Made by a program: the position numbers and the translations under genes. A stretch of 64,000 bases of DNA. Origin: Clostridiales bacterium. GTDB lineage: Bacteria; Bacillota; Clostridia; Christensenellales; Aristaeellaceae. The notes under the pieces are model-generated. The model was given only the letters and a program-made list of their open reading frames with translations, ran no database searches and was not told the DNA's origin. Positions 34,043-41,492 of this stretch are shown here, in pieces (the stretch's first letter is position 1; each line of letters opens with the position of its first letter). Location of the stretch: assembly GCA_004554085.1 (NCBI GenBank), contig SFNY01000024.1, positions 1-64,000 of the forward strand, in the 5' to 3' direction.

Positions 34043-34906
34043 ATGTTCGGCGATTGCCACATTCACATGATCCTGGACGGCGTGTACTATCGCGCCGCCA
34101 TCGACGCCCAGAAGGAGCGGGTGGACGAGGCCCTGGTGCGCGCGCGTCTGGATTCCTACCGGGCGGCGGGAATCCATTTCCTGCGCGACGGCGGCGACGC
34201 CTGGGGTGTGGGCAGCTTCGCGGCGAGGATCGCCGGGGAGTACGGCATCGACTACCGCACGCCCGCCTTTCCCATCCATCGGAAGGGCCGATATGGCGGT
34301 TTCATCGGAAAGGGCTATGAAACGCTGAAGGAATATGCGACCCTGGTCGGTTTGGCGCGCAAGCAGGGCGCGGACTTCATCAAAATCATGATCTCCGGCC
34401 TGATGGACTTCGATTGCTACGGCAGAATCACCAGCGAACCCCTCGATCCAGCGGAAATTCGTGAGCTGATCCGCATCGCCCATGAAGAAGGATTCGCGGT
34501 GATGGCCCACGCCAACGGCGCGGACACGGTGAAGGCGGCAGTGGAGGCCGGCGTGGATTCCATCGAGCACGGCGCGTATCTGGACGATGAGGCGGTGCGG
34601 ATGCTGGCGCAGAGCGATACAATCTGGGTGCCCACGCTGGTGACCATCGGCAACCTCATCGGCGAGGGCCGCTATCCCGACGGGGTGCTCCGACCGCTGC
34701 TGCGCCTGCAGATGGACAACGTGGCCGAGTGCGCGCGCCTGGGCGGCAAGATCGCCCTGGGGAGCGATGCGGGCGCGTACCGGGTGTTCCACACACAGGG
34801 CGCATTGGACGAATATGGCTATCTGAAGCGCGCGATCGGCACGGAAACCGACCGGATTCTGGAATGTGGCGAAAATTTGATCAAAAATCGATTTAAAATA
34901 GACTGA
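34043..34906 (+). CDS. Amidohydrolase-superfamily protein
   Basis: A 287-residue metal-dependent hydrolase. The metal site reads HIH in GDCHIHMILDG at the N-terminus, a Lys in FIKIMISGLMD (candidate carboxylated Lys), His in VMAHANGADT and SIEHGAYLDD, and Asp in LGSDAGAYR. It resembles imidazolonepropionase/prolidase-like members but is shorter than most (about 400) because the N-terminal beta sandwich is missing. The substrate is unknown. GAAGGG fits ATG 34043. Confidence 0.85.
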   Translation: MFGDCHIHMILDGVYYRAAIDAQKERVDEALVRARLDSYRAAGIHFLRDGGDAWGVGSFAARIAGEYGIDYRTPAFPIHRKGRYGGFIGKGYETLKEYATLVGLARKQGADFIKIMISGLMDFDCYGRITSEPLDPAEIRELIRIAHEEGFAVMAHANGADTVKAAVEAGVDSIEHGAYLDDEAVRMLAQSDTIWVPTLVTIGNLIGEGRYPDGVLRPLLRLQMDNVAECARLGGKIALGSDAGAYRVFHTQGALDEYGYLKRAIGTETDRILECGENLIKNRFKID

Positions 34907-34955
34907 AGTCAAGAAATGACAAACTGAAGTCGAAATTGACCGACCAAGGTCGGGA

Positions 34956-35198
34956 CTAGAATTCCCGCAGAACCAGCTCGGTCACGCCGGAATTTGCACC
35001 TACGATGCGCAGAACCCGGGGATGTCGGGCATACTCCGCGCGGACGAGCTCGCGCAGGGCGGTGCCGGAGTTGCAGCCGTGGATGACGCGGATGCGGTAC
35101 ACGCCCGCACCGGCTCGACGCAGCGCCGCGTCGATGGCGACGCGCGCCTGGTAGGCGTTTCGACCGTGCAGGTCAATTTCTAGGATGGATTCGTACAT
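34956..35198 (-). CDS. Stand-alone Smr-domain protein
   Basis: An 80-residue Smr domain, as found at the C-terminus of MutS2 and alone in small nucleases. The family motifs are IDLHGRNAYQARVAIDAAL and IHGCNSGTALRELVR. The usual GxG motif (HGxGxGxLR) reads HGCNSGTALR here. A nuclease role is known for relatives but the active residues are not certain. TTGGAGG fits ATG 35198. It is divergent from the dus gene with starts 37 bases apart. Confidence 0.85.
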   Translation of the reverse strand: MYESILEIDLHGRNAYQARVAIDAALRRAGAGVYRIRVIHGCNSGTALRELVRAEYARHPRVLRIVGANSGVTELVLREF

Positions 35199-35235
35199 GG
35201 AAGCCTCCAATCGGATCGGAGAGGGGAAAACAGAC

Positions 35236-36291
35236 TTGGGTCTGAAATATACGCTGGCTGCGATGGACGGCATGAGCCACGCCGCGTTACGCAGCATTTG
35301 CTTTGAATACGGTGCGCAGGACGCGACCACGGAGATGGTCTCGGCGATCGCCTATGCCCGGGCGCGAAGGAAGCGCCAGCCGATTCTGGACGCTCAGCTG
35401 ATGCGCCGCCCGGAGGAGACGCGCCTTGCGGCGCAGATCATTGGCTGCGAGCCGGAGGTCATGGCCGCCGCTGCACGCAAGCTGGAGTCGATTCAGCGCT
35501 TTGATGTGATTGAGATCAACATGGGCTGTCCGGCGCGCACGGTGGTGGGCGGCGGCAGCGGCTCGGCAATCCTGCAAAATCCGCAGCTTGCGGGGGAGAT
35601 TTTGCGGGCGGTGTGCGATGCGACGCGCCTGCCGGTGCGGCTGAAGCTGCGCCTTGGCTGGGACGAAGCGCACATCACTGCGCCGGAGATCGCCGCCATG
35701 GCCCAGGAGGCGGGATGTGCGGAGCTGATCCTGCACGGACGCACGCGCAGCCAGATGTACCGCGGCAGCGTGGATCTGGACGCGATGAAGCGGGTGCGGG
35801 CAGCGGTGACGATTCCGCTGTACGCCAACGGCGCGGTCACGAAGCCCGCCGATGCGGCAACCTTCGGCGAAAGGGTGGACGCGCAGGGCGTGTGCATCGG
35901 GCGCGCGGCGCTGAAGGCTCCCTGGATCTTCGACGACATCCGCCGCATGGAGCGCGGCGATGCGCCGGTGCAGCGGGACGCGGCGGAGCGCGTGGACGTG
36001 CTGCTGCGGCTGGGCGCGCGCATGTGCGATCAGAAGCCGGAGCGCCTGGCCATGTGCGAAATTCGCAAGTTCTGCAGCTGGTATCTTGAGGGCCTGACCG
36101 GGGCAGGGGAGGTTTGCAGCCGGATCCATCGCGTGGAGCAGCTGGACGAGCTGCGGCGGGTGCTGGAGAAGTACCTGAACGGCCTCATCGCCGCGAACGA
36201 TGTGCAGCTGCACCCGGAGCTTCTGCCGGAGGTCACGCTGGACACGGTGGACGATGCCGCGCGGCGCTGCGGCTGCTCAGTCCTTCTTTGA
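35236..36291 (+). CDS. dus: tRNA-dihydrouridine synthase
   Basis: A 351-residue FMN enzyme that reduces uridines in the tRNA D loop. The N-terminus KYTLAAMDGMSHAALR matches the FMN-binding LAPMxGxT block, EINMGCPARTVVGGGSGS holds the catalytic Cys, LHGRTRSQMYRG and YANGAVTK contact FMN. The C-terminal helical domain (about 245-351) binds tRNA. The start is ambiguous: TTG 35236 has GGAGAGGGG at ideal spacing, while ATG 35185 and 35197 lie upstream without a good site and overlap the divergent Smr gene. Confidence 0.92.
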   Translation: MGLKYTLAAMDGMSHAALRSICFEYGAQDATTEMVSAIAYARARRKRQPILDAQLMRRPEETRLAAQIIGCEPEVMAAAARKLESIQRFDVIEINMGCPARTVVGGGSGSAILQNPQLAGEILRAVCDATRLPVRLKLRLGWDEAHITAPEIAAMAQEAGCAELILHGRTRSQMYRGSVDLDAMKRVRAAVTIPLYANGAVTKPADAATFGERVDAQGVCIGRAALKAPWIFDDIRRMERGDAPVQRDAAERVDVLLRLGARMCDQKPERLAMCEIRKFCSWYLEGLTGAGEVCSRIHRVEQLDELRRVLEKYLNGLIAANDVQLHPELLPEVTLDTVDDAARRCGCSVLL

Positions 36292-36525
36292 ATCGTCCGC
36301 GTCCTTGTCGGCCTTTTTCTTGCGCTTGAAGGCGGTGGAGGCGAAGAGGTCGGGCACCAGCTCGTCGGCCTTTTCGGGGTCGTTGTAGTCGTACTTTTCG
36401 CCGCGCTTTGCGCCAAAGAGGCGGGTCAGCGTCAGGCAGACGTAGAGGATGAGCATCACCAGGCCGATGACGGCGATGTACTGAATGGTCGGAGGGAGAT
36501 CCGACAGGAGCGCTTTCAGGTCCAT
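36277..36525 (-). CDS. Small single-pass membrane protein
   Basis: An 82-residue protein with one strong membrane segment (about residues 14-36, IQYIAVIGLVMLILYVCLTL) and a highly charged Lys/Asp tail (KRKKKADKDADDSKKD). I do not recognise the family. AAGGAGGA fits ATG 36525 and it has its own promoter. Its last 15 bases overlap the end of the convergent dus gene. Confidence 0.7.
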   Translation of the reverse strand: MDLKALLSDLPPTIQYIAVIGLVMLILYVCLTLTRLFGAKRGEKYDYNDPEKADELVPDLFASTAFKRKKKADKDADDSKKD

Positions 36526-36576
36526 ATTTGTCCTCCTTGGAAGCTCGGATGGATGTTGGAATATCGATCTCCATCC

Positions 36577-36605
36577 ATTATACCGAAAAAGTGAAAAAAA
36601 TACAA
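36577..36605 (-). promoter_or_regulatory. Promoter of the small membrane protein gene
   Basis: TTGTAT (minus strand, 36600-36605), 17 bases, TATAAT (36577-36582). Confidence 0.75.
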
Positions 36606-36635
36606 TAAATCCGCCCCGGAAAGCGTGTTTTCCGG

Positions 36636-36665
36636 GAGACAAATGCGGTTCGTTTGTTGTATAAT
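36636..36665 (+). promoter_or_regulatory. Likely promoter of fucU
   Basis: A perfect TATAAT (36660-36665) preceded at 18 bases by GAGACA (four matches to TTGACA). A hairpin CCCGGAAA/TTTTCCGGG lies just upstream. Confidence 0.55.
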
Positions 36666-36752
36666 GGAGTCGGAGCTGGAAAAAGGGCTATCCGTATCCG
36701 CTTACATGCAGACAATCATGCGGCGCATGCCGCTTTTTAGGAGGTAAAACCA

Positions 36753-37196
36753 ATGCTGAAAGGTATTCCGAAGATTCTGTCCCCCGAGCTGCTGAAGGTG
36801 CTGTGCGAGATGGGCCATGGCGATGAGATCACCATCGGCGACGGCAACTTCCCGGGCCACACCAACGCGAAGGTTGAGATCCGCATGGACGGCCACGGCG
36901 TTCCGGAGATCCTGGACGCCATCCTGCAGGTCATGCCGCTGGACGTCTACGTGGACACCCCGGTGATGCTGATGGAAAAGGTGCCCGGCGACACCGTCGA
37001 GACCCCCATTTGGGACACCTACAAGGAGATCGTCGCCAAGTACGATCCCCGCGGCGAGAAGTGCTTCGGCAGCATCGAGCGCGGCGCGTTCTACGATCGC
37101 ACCCGCGAGAAGTCCTGCGCGGTGATCATGTCCGGCGAATCCGCGCTGTACGCGAACATCATCCTGAAGAAGGGCGTCGTGGTTGACGCGAAGTGA
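36753..37196 (+). CDS. fucU: FucU/RbsD-family mutarotase
   Basis: A 147-residue decameric sugar mutarotase family member that interconverts pyranose and anomer forms of L-fucose or D-ribose. MLKGIPKILSPELLKVL, CEMGHGDEITIGDGNFPG (active His) and the C-terminal block ERGAFYDRTREKSCAVIMSGE are typical of FucU rather than RbsD. AGGAGGT precedes the ATG. No fucose operon is next to it; the neighbouring LysR gene is convergent. Confidence 0.88.
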   Translation: MLKGIPKILSPELLKVLCEMGHGDEITIGDGNFPGHTNAKVEIRMDGHGVPEILDAILQVMPLDVYVDTPVMLMEKVPGDTVETPIWDTYKEIVAKYDPRGEKCFGSIERGAFYDRTREKSCAVIMSGESALYANIILKKGVVVDAK

Positions 37197-37210
37197 CGCT
37201 CCCCGGATGC

Positions 37211-37246
37211 AAAAAACCTGCGAATCATCTGATCCGCAGGTTTTTT
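37211..37246. terminator. Bidirectional terminator between fucU and lysR
   Basis: AAAAAACCTGCG (37211-37222) pairs with CGCAGGTTTTTT (37235-37246), giving T runs on both strands between the convergent genes. Confidence 0.9.
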
Positions 37247-37249
37247 GCG

Positions 37250-38149
37250 TCAGTTCGCATCCGCACTGTTGGCGGCGAGGATGAAATCCCGGAATTCGCT
37301 CTGCACGGGGGAGAGATACTTCTTCTTGCTGACGAAGTAGAGGTGGTGGGGCATGGTTCCCTCCAGCGGGAAGGCGAGCAGCTTGCCCTCGGCGATGAAC
37401 TCGCCCACGGCGACCTCGGAGAGCACGGAGATGCCCACGCCCTCGCTCACCAGCTGCTTGATCGTCTCGGTGTCGTCGATGGCGGCGGCAACGTCCAGCT
37501 TCACGTCCGGAACGTTCTGCTTGATCCAGCGCAGGAACTCCTGCTGCAGCGTGGAGGTGCTGCTGCGGGTGATGACACGCTCGCTGCCGAACAGCTCCTT
37601 GGGGAAGGGCTGGCCCTGGAGCGCGCGGAAGCGCTCCGCATTGGGCGTGATGACCACCAGGCTGGAGGAGCTGTAGTGCTTCACGGCATAGTCCGAATCC
37701 ATGATCTTCATATTGCAGAAGGCGAACTGGAAGCCGCCGGAGCGCAGCTTGTTGGGAATCTCCGAATTGTAGCACACGGTGATATTGAAGTTGACCTCCG
37801 GGTACGCGCGCTCAAACTCCACGATGCGCTTGGCCAGGTAGTAGCGGCTGGTGTAGGGCGTGGCGACGATGTTGATGGCGTTCTCGTTCTGATCCGCGCG
37901 GGTCAGCGCAAACAGGCTGTCGCGGTTCAGCTTCAGCATTTGCCGGGCGTAGGTGTAGTAGGTCTGACCGTCGGCGCTCAGCTCCATGCTGCGCGTGGTG
38001 CGGTTCAGCAGCCGCGTGCCCAGCTCGGCCTCCAGGTTGCGGACGTGAATGGTCACCATGGACTGGGAGATTTGCAGGCGCTCTGCGGCGTTGGAGAAGC
38101 TGCCCTCGTCGACCACGGCCACAAACGATTCCAGTTGCTTAAAATCCAT
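37250..38149 (-). CDS. LysR-family transcriptional regulator
   Basis: A 299-residue LTTR. The winged HTH occupies residues 1-60 (FSNAAERLQISQSMVTIHVRN), and the effector-binding domain about 90-295. The effector is unknown. Its promoter is close to consensus, and the gene upstream on the other strand is the secreted zinc-ribbon protein, which it might regulate as LTTRs often act on a divergent neighbour. Start ATG 38149 follows GGGGG. Confidence 0.92.
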   Translation of the reverse strand: MDFKQLESFVAVVDEGSFSNAAERLQISQSMVTIHVRNLEAELGTRLLNRTTRSMELSADGQTYYTYARQMLKLNRDSLFALTRADQNENAINIVATPYTSRYYLAKRIVEFERAYPEVNFNITVCYNSEIPNKLRSGGFQFAFCNMKIMDSDYAVKHYSSSSLVVITPNAERFRALQGQPFPKELFGSERVITRSSTSTLQQEFLRWIKQNVPDVKLDVAAAIDDTETIKQLVSEGVGISVLSEVAVGEFIAEGKLLAFPLEGTMPHHLYFVSKKKYLSPVQSEFRDFILAANSADAN

Positions 38150-38188
38150 AGCTGCATTCCCCCGAAATTATATTGAAGAACACAATCA

Positions 38189-38217
38189 ATTATACACAAA
38201 ATATTACAGTTTGTCAA
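38189..38217 (-). promoter_or_regulatory. Promoter of lysR
   Basis: A full consensus: TTGACA (38212-38217), 17 bases, TATAAT (38189-38194), minus strand. Confidence 0.88.
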
Positions 38218-38275
38218 TTAAATTGCGGCGCAGAATCTGTGTGGGCGACTTGTGAGGTTCATGTATGGATTTGCG

Positions 38276-38304
38276 TTGACCGAAGGAACAAATTGTGTTA
38301 GAAT
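38276..38304 (+). promoter_or_regulatory. Promoter of the secreted zinc-ribbon pair
   Basis: TTGACC (38276-38281), 17 bases, TAGAAT (38299-38304). Confidence 0.82.
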
Positions 38305-38336
38305 CAAAAAAAGAAGTAAACTGGGGGGGGAATGGT

Positions 38337-39944
38337 ATGAAGCGACGCATGCTGCGAGGGATCGCATGGCTTCTGTGCGCCCTGATCGCTGTTCTGCCAG
38401 TTATGGCGACGGCTCAGGAGGTTCAGGCTTCGTGGATCTGCGAAAATTGCAAGTACGAGAATCTGTACATGGGCAGATTCTGCGAGGAGTGCGGCGCTGC
38501 ACGGCCGACGGGTGAATGGACCTGCGCGGTGTGCGGAAGGGTCAACGACCGCAATTTCTGCGAGGACTGCGGCGCGGGCCGGGATGCAGTCGGCGCGATG
38601 CCCACGCTTGCACCGACCTCCACACCCGCATCGGCACCTGTGATGAAGAGCGACGTGCCCAGGGAATCCGACGACAGCCTGCATCTGAAGGTTTTCGGAA
38701 CGTCCATGGAGCGGCGCAACATTCGCAGCATCGTTCTGCTCTCCAGCCTGGAGGATGCGCCGGAAGGCGCGATCGACGTCTCCAGGGCGGGCGACCGCAG
38801 CGTTCTGCTGTGGTTCGTGAGCGACGGAGGCGACATGTCCGACATGTTCCTGGGCGCAAACGGAAAAATCGCCGCGCCGGAAGACTGCGGAGGATTGTTC
38901 TCCTATTACATAAACTGTGAGGAGATCCATCTGAACGACTGTCTGGATACCTCGGCGACCACGAGCATGGGCGAAATGTTCAGCTGCTGCTGGGATTTGA
39001 AGGTGCTGGACGGCATCTCCTTCGATACCTCCCGGGTTGCGGACATGAACTTCATGTTCTCCCATTTATCGGAGCTGGAGGAGCTGGATCTGTCCAGCTT
39101 CGATACCTCGGCGACGCTGGATTTCGGAGGTATGTTCACCGGCTGCAAAAGTCTGAGGAAACTGGACATCAGCTCCTTTGAGCTGCGGAGCGACGCATAC
39201 GCCTTCATCATGTTTGATGACTGCGATTCTCTGCCGGCCTCGGCCTATGCGCACATCGCGGATCATCTGAAAACGCCTGCGCCGACCCCGAAGCCGACCC
39301 TGAAGCCGACTGCGACGCCCTATGTGTACTATCCCGAGCTCTCCCGGGGCAGCCAAGGCTCCGCGGTGCTTGAGCTGCAGGAGCAGCTGATCTGCTTGGG
39401 TTACCTCGCCGCAGGCGAAGCGGACGGCTCCTATGGGCGCAGAACTGCCGAGGCGGTGCATCGCTTCAAGCAGAACAACGGCCTCTCAGATTATGGCAGC
39501 CACTATGCGACGGAGTGCGTGGCCACAAGCGAGATGCAGAACAGGCTGTACAGCGGTGCGGCCATGTTCAATGCGGAGCCGGACTTCCCCCTGACCTTTC
39601 CGTCCGGCAGCTACGCTGAGTGGTACAAGGAGAGCGGCAACAAGCTGAAGATCCATTTCCAGGTGACAAACATCTCCACCTGGCGAACCGTGACGGCGTT
39701 CAAGGTTCAGGCCTACGCCACGGATGTGTGGGGATGCGAGATCTACGGGGACAGCGTGTATTATGAGACGACCAAGCGCAGCATCGCGCCCAGCGACTAT
39801 GGCTGGTCTGCCTACCTGTATCTGCCGGATCGCGATGAGATCGACAAGGTCTACGCCCGCATCAGCGAGGTGAAATTCAGCGATGGCACGGTGCTGACGA
39901 ACACGGACTACGAATACAGCGAATGGACGATCACGTACAATTGA
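38337..39944 (+). CDS. Secreted protein: zinc ribbons, BspA-like repeats, peptidoglycan-binding domain
   Basis: A 535-residue exported protein with an unusual order of domains. A signal peptide ends near ATAQEV (about residue 27). Two zinc ribbons follow (CENCKYENLYMGRFCEECG; CAVCGRVNDRNFCEDCG; residues 34-77). Residues about 110-300 have DUF285/BspA-type repeats (MFSHLSELEELDLSSFDTS, MFTGCKSLRKLDISSFEL). A Pro/Thr linker leads to a peptidoglycan-binding domain (about 340-385, GSQGSAVLELQEQLICLGYL). The last 130 residues form a beta-rich domain I do not recognise. It is probably wall-attached and surface-exposed. It forms an operon with the next gene, 16 bases away. Confidence 0.85.
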   Translation: MKRRMLRGIAWLLCALIAVLPVMATAQEVQASWICENCKYENLYMGRFCEECGAARPTGEWTCAVCGRVNDRNFCEDCGAGRDAVGAMPTLAPTSTPASAPVMKSDVPRESDDSLHLKVFGTSMERRNIRSIVLLSSLEDAPEGAIDVSRAGDRSVLLWFVSDGGDMSDMFLGANGKIAAPEDCGGLFSYYINCEEIHLNDCLDTSATTSMGEMFSCCWDLKVLDGISFDTSRVADMNFMFSHLSELEELDLSSFDTSATLDFGGMFTGCKSLRKLDISSFELRSDAYAFIMFDDCDSLPASAYAHIADHLKTPAPTPKPTLKPTATPYVYYPELSRGSQGSAVLELQEQLICLGYLAAGEADGSYGRRTAEAVHRFKQNNGLSDYGSHYATECVATSEMQNRLYSGAAMFNAEPDFPLTFPSGSYAEWYKESGNKLKIHFQVTNISTWRTVTAFKVQAYATDVWGCEIYGDSVYYETTKRSIAPSDYGWSAYLYLPDRDEIDKVYARISEVKFSDGTVLTNTDYEYSEWTITYN

Positions 39945-39960
39945 GGAGAGGAGAAGGGCG

Positions 39961-40773
39961 ATGAAAAGGACACTCGCATTTGCGCTGAGTCTGGCGCTCG
40001 CAGTCATGGGCCTTTCATGCGCTGCGCTCGCGGAAGCGGAGTGGAGCTGCCCGGGCTGCGGCACGGAGCATCTCACGGGCAAGTTCTGTCCGGAGTGCGG
40101 AAGCGCCCGCCCTGCGGAGGACTGGATCTGCCCGAACTGCGGAAGGACAAACCAGAGGCAGTATTGCCCGGACTGCGGAACGAGCCGCGATGCGACGCAG
40201 CCGCAGGATTCATTGACGCAGGCTGACACGGCACAGCGGGACGCGGCGGTGGAGGCGCCGGAGGATATGCAGGAGTCTGCCGTTGCCCTGCCAGAGATCG
40301 ACGCTCTGATGGTTCCCGAACGGGTGATCGATCTGATGAATGCCTGCATTGCAATGGCCTGTGAACAGGTTGCGACGGATATGTCCCTGGATATGATGCA
40401 GCTCGTGGATGCGTGCGGGCTCTTTGAAACGGAGATCACCCCGCAGTTCATCTCCTACGGCAACCGGGCGTGGGACATCGAGCTGTACTTCTATTACCCC
40501 GGAGAGGATGCGCCCGATCCCCAGATGGAGGCGGCGCACTGGTGCATGGAGGTGCGGGGGTCGGATGGGATCTCCGACGTGCTGCGCTCCATCGCATTCT
40601 CCGCCACGCTCGCCGCGCTGATGCAGGTGGATCCCGACATGGACGGCGAGGCTGCGGTTGAACTGCTGACGCGGAGGGAGCATGAAAGCCAGTATCATGG
40701 AAACGGCTATCTGCTCACCTATCTGGTTCTGGAGGACGGCGACGATACGCAGGTAATGGTACAGAGAACATAG
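39961..40773 (+). CDS. Secreted double zinc-ribbon protein
   Basis: A 270-residue exported protein. The signal peptide ends at AALAEA (about residue 24). Two zinc ribbons (CPGCGTEHLTGKFCPECG and CPNCGRTNQRQYCPDCG) closely match the arrangement in the protein before it, so the two are partial paralogues. The C-terminal 180 residues are acidic and helical with no family I can name. AGGAGAGGAG precedes the ATG. Two adjacent secreted zinc-ribbon proteins suggest a shared partner outside the cell. Confidence 0.75.
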   Translation: MKRTLAFALSLALAVMGLSCAALAEAEWSCPGCGTEHLTGKFCPECGSARPAEDWICPNCGRTNQRQYCPDCGTSRDATQPQDSLTQADTAQRDAAVEAPEDMQESAVALPEIDALMVPERVIDLMNACIAMACEQVATDMSLDMMQLVDACGLFETEITPQFISYGNRAWDIELYFYYPGEDAPDPQMEAAHWCMEVRGSDGISDVLRSIAFSATLAALMQVDPDMDGEAAVELLTRREHESQYHGNGYLLTYLVLEDGDDTQVMVQRT

Positions 40774-40806
40774 GCGCGCTGGCCGTTTCAGCTGCGCGCA
40801 AGGCAG

Positions 40807-40839
40807 CAAAAAACCGACGGGGCATGTGCCTCGCCGGTT
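40807..40839 (-). terminator. Terminator of the RACo-DUF3786 unit
   Basis: Leftward, a 12-bp stem (40828-40839 with 40812-40823, containing mismatched or wobble positions) is followed by TTTTTTG. It also lies at the end of the rightward zinc-ribbon operon. Confidence 0.75.
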
Positions 40840-40847
40840 CATCTGAT

Positions 40848-41486
40848 TTACATTCTGCGCTTGAGCTCCGTGATGACCAGATCGCCCGTCACCGTACGGT
40901 CCTCCGCAGAGAAGGCCTGGGGGAAGTTGTCGGAGAAGAGGATCTGGGCGTTCGGCGGGAACTCGTCGTCGCCCTCCCATACGATCAGCCGCACCTCGTA
41001 GCCCGGCATCACCTCGATCTGGTAGGACGCGTCGCCGTACTTCGTCGGGATCGCGGGGATCTGCTCCGCTGCCCTGCGGAATGCGTCCAGGCGCGTGCCG
41101 AAGGTGAAGGCGGCGCGCTTGAGGCAGCGTCCGGTGAAGGGGGTGAGGTACACGTCGCCCCATGGCATCTCCCGGTAGGTCAGGAACGTGCCGCTGCCCT
41201 TGGACGCGCAGCCCTCCAGCAGGAAGCGGATCAGGAAGATCTGCGCCGGGATGCTCCTCAGCGCCAGCGCGCCTTCGTGGTCGCACGCGATGCCAAACTC
41301 CGGCCATTGGATGCGGTAATCCTCGTAGAGCAGGCGCATCTGGAAACAGCCCGTTGCCGGATCGAAGGCCGCGCCGGTGCGGCTTGCAGCCTCCTCCGGG
41401 TCGAGCTTTGCAAACAGCTCCACGTAGTGCTCGAAGGGCACCATTTCCTTGTTGTTCTCGATGACGCGCTTTTCGCTTTCAGCCAT
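40848..41486 (-). CDS. DUF3786-domain protein
   Basis: A 212-residue cytosolic protein of the DUF3786 family, recognised from the block CDHEGALALRSIPAQIFLIR and TFGTRLDAFRRAAEQI...YGDASYQIEVMPGYEVRL. DUF3786 genes recur beside Wood-Ljungdahl and corrinoid genes in anaerobes, and here it follows the RACo gene by 6 bases. Function unknown. ATG 41486 was chosen over a TTG two codons earlier because of GGAG spacing. Confidence 0.85.
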   Translation of the reverse strand: MAESEKRVIENNKEMVPFEHYVELFAKLDPEEAASRTGAAFDPATGCFQMRLLYEDYRIQWPEFGIACDHEGALALRSIPAQIFLIRFLLEGCASKGSGTFLTYREMPWGDVYLTPFTGRCLKRAAFTFGTRLDAFRRAAEQIPAIPTKYGDASYQIEVMPGYEVRLIVWEGDDEFPPNAQILFSDNFPQAFSAEDRTVTGDLVITELKRRM

Positions 41487-41492
41487 GTGCAA

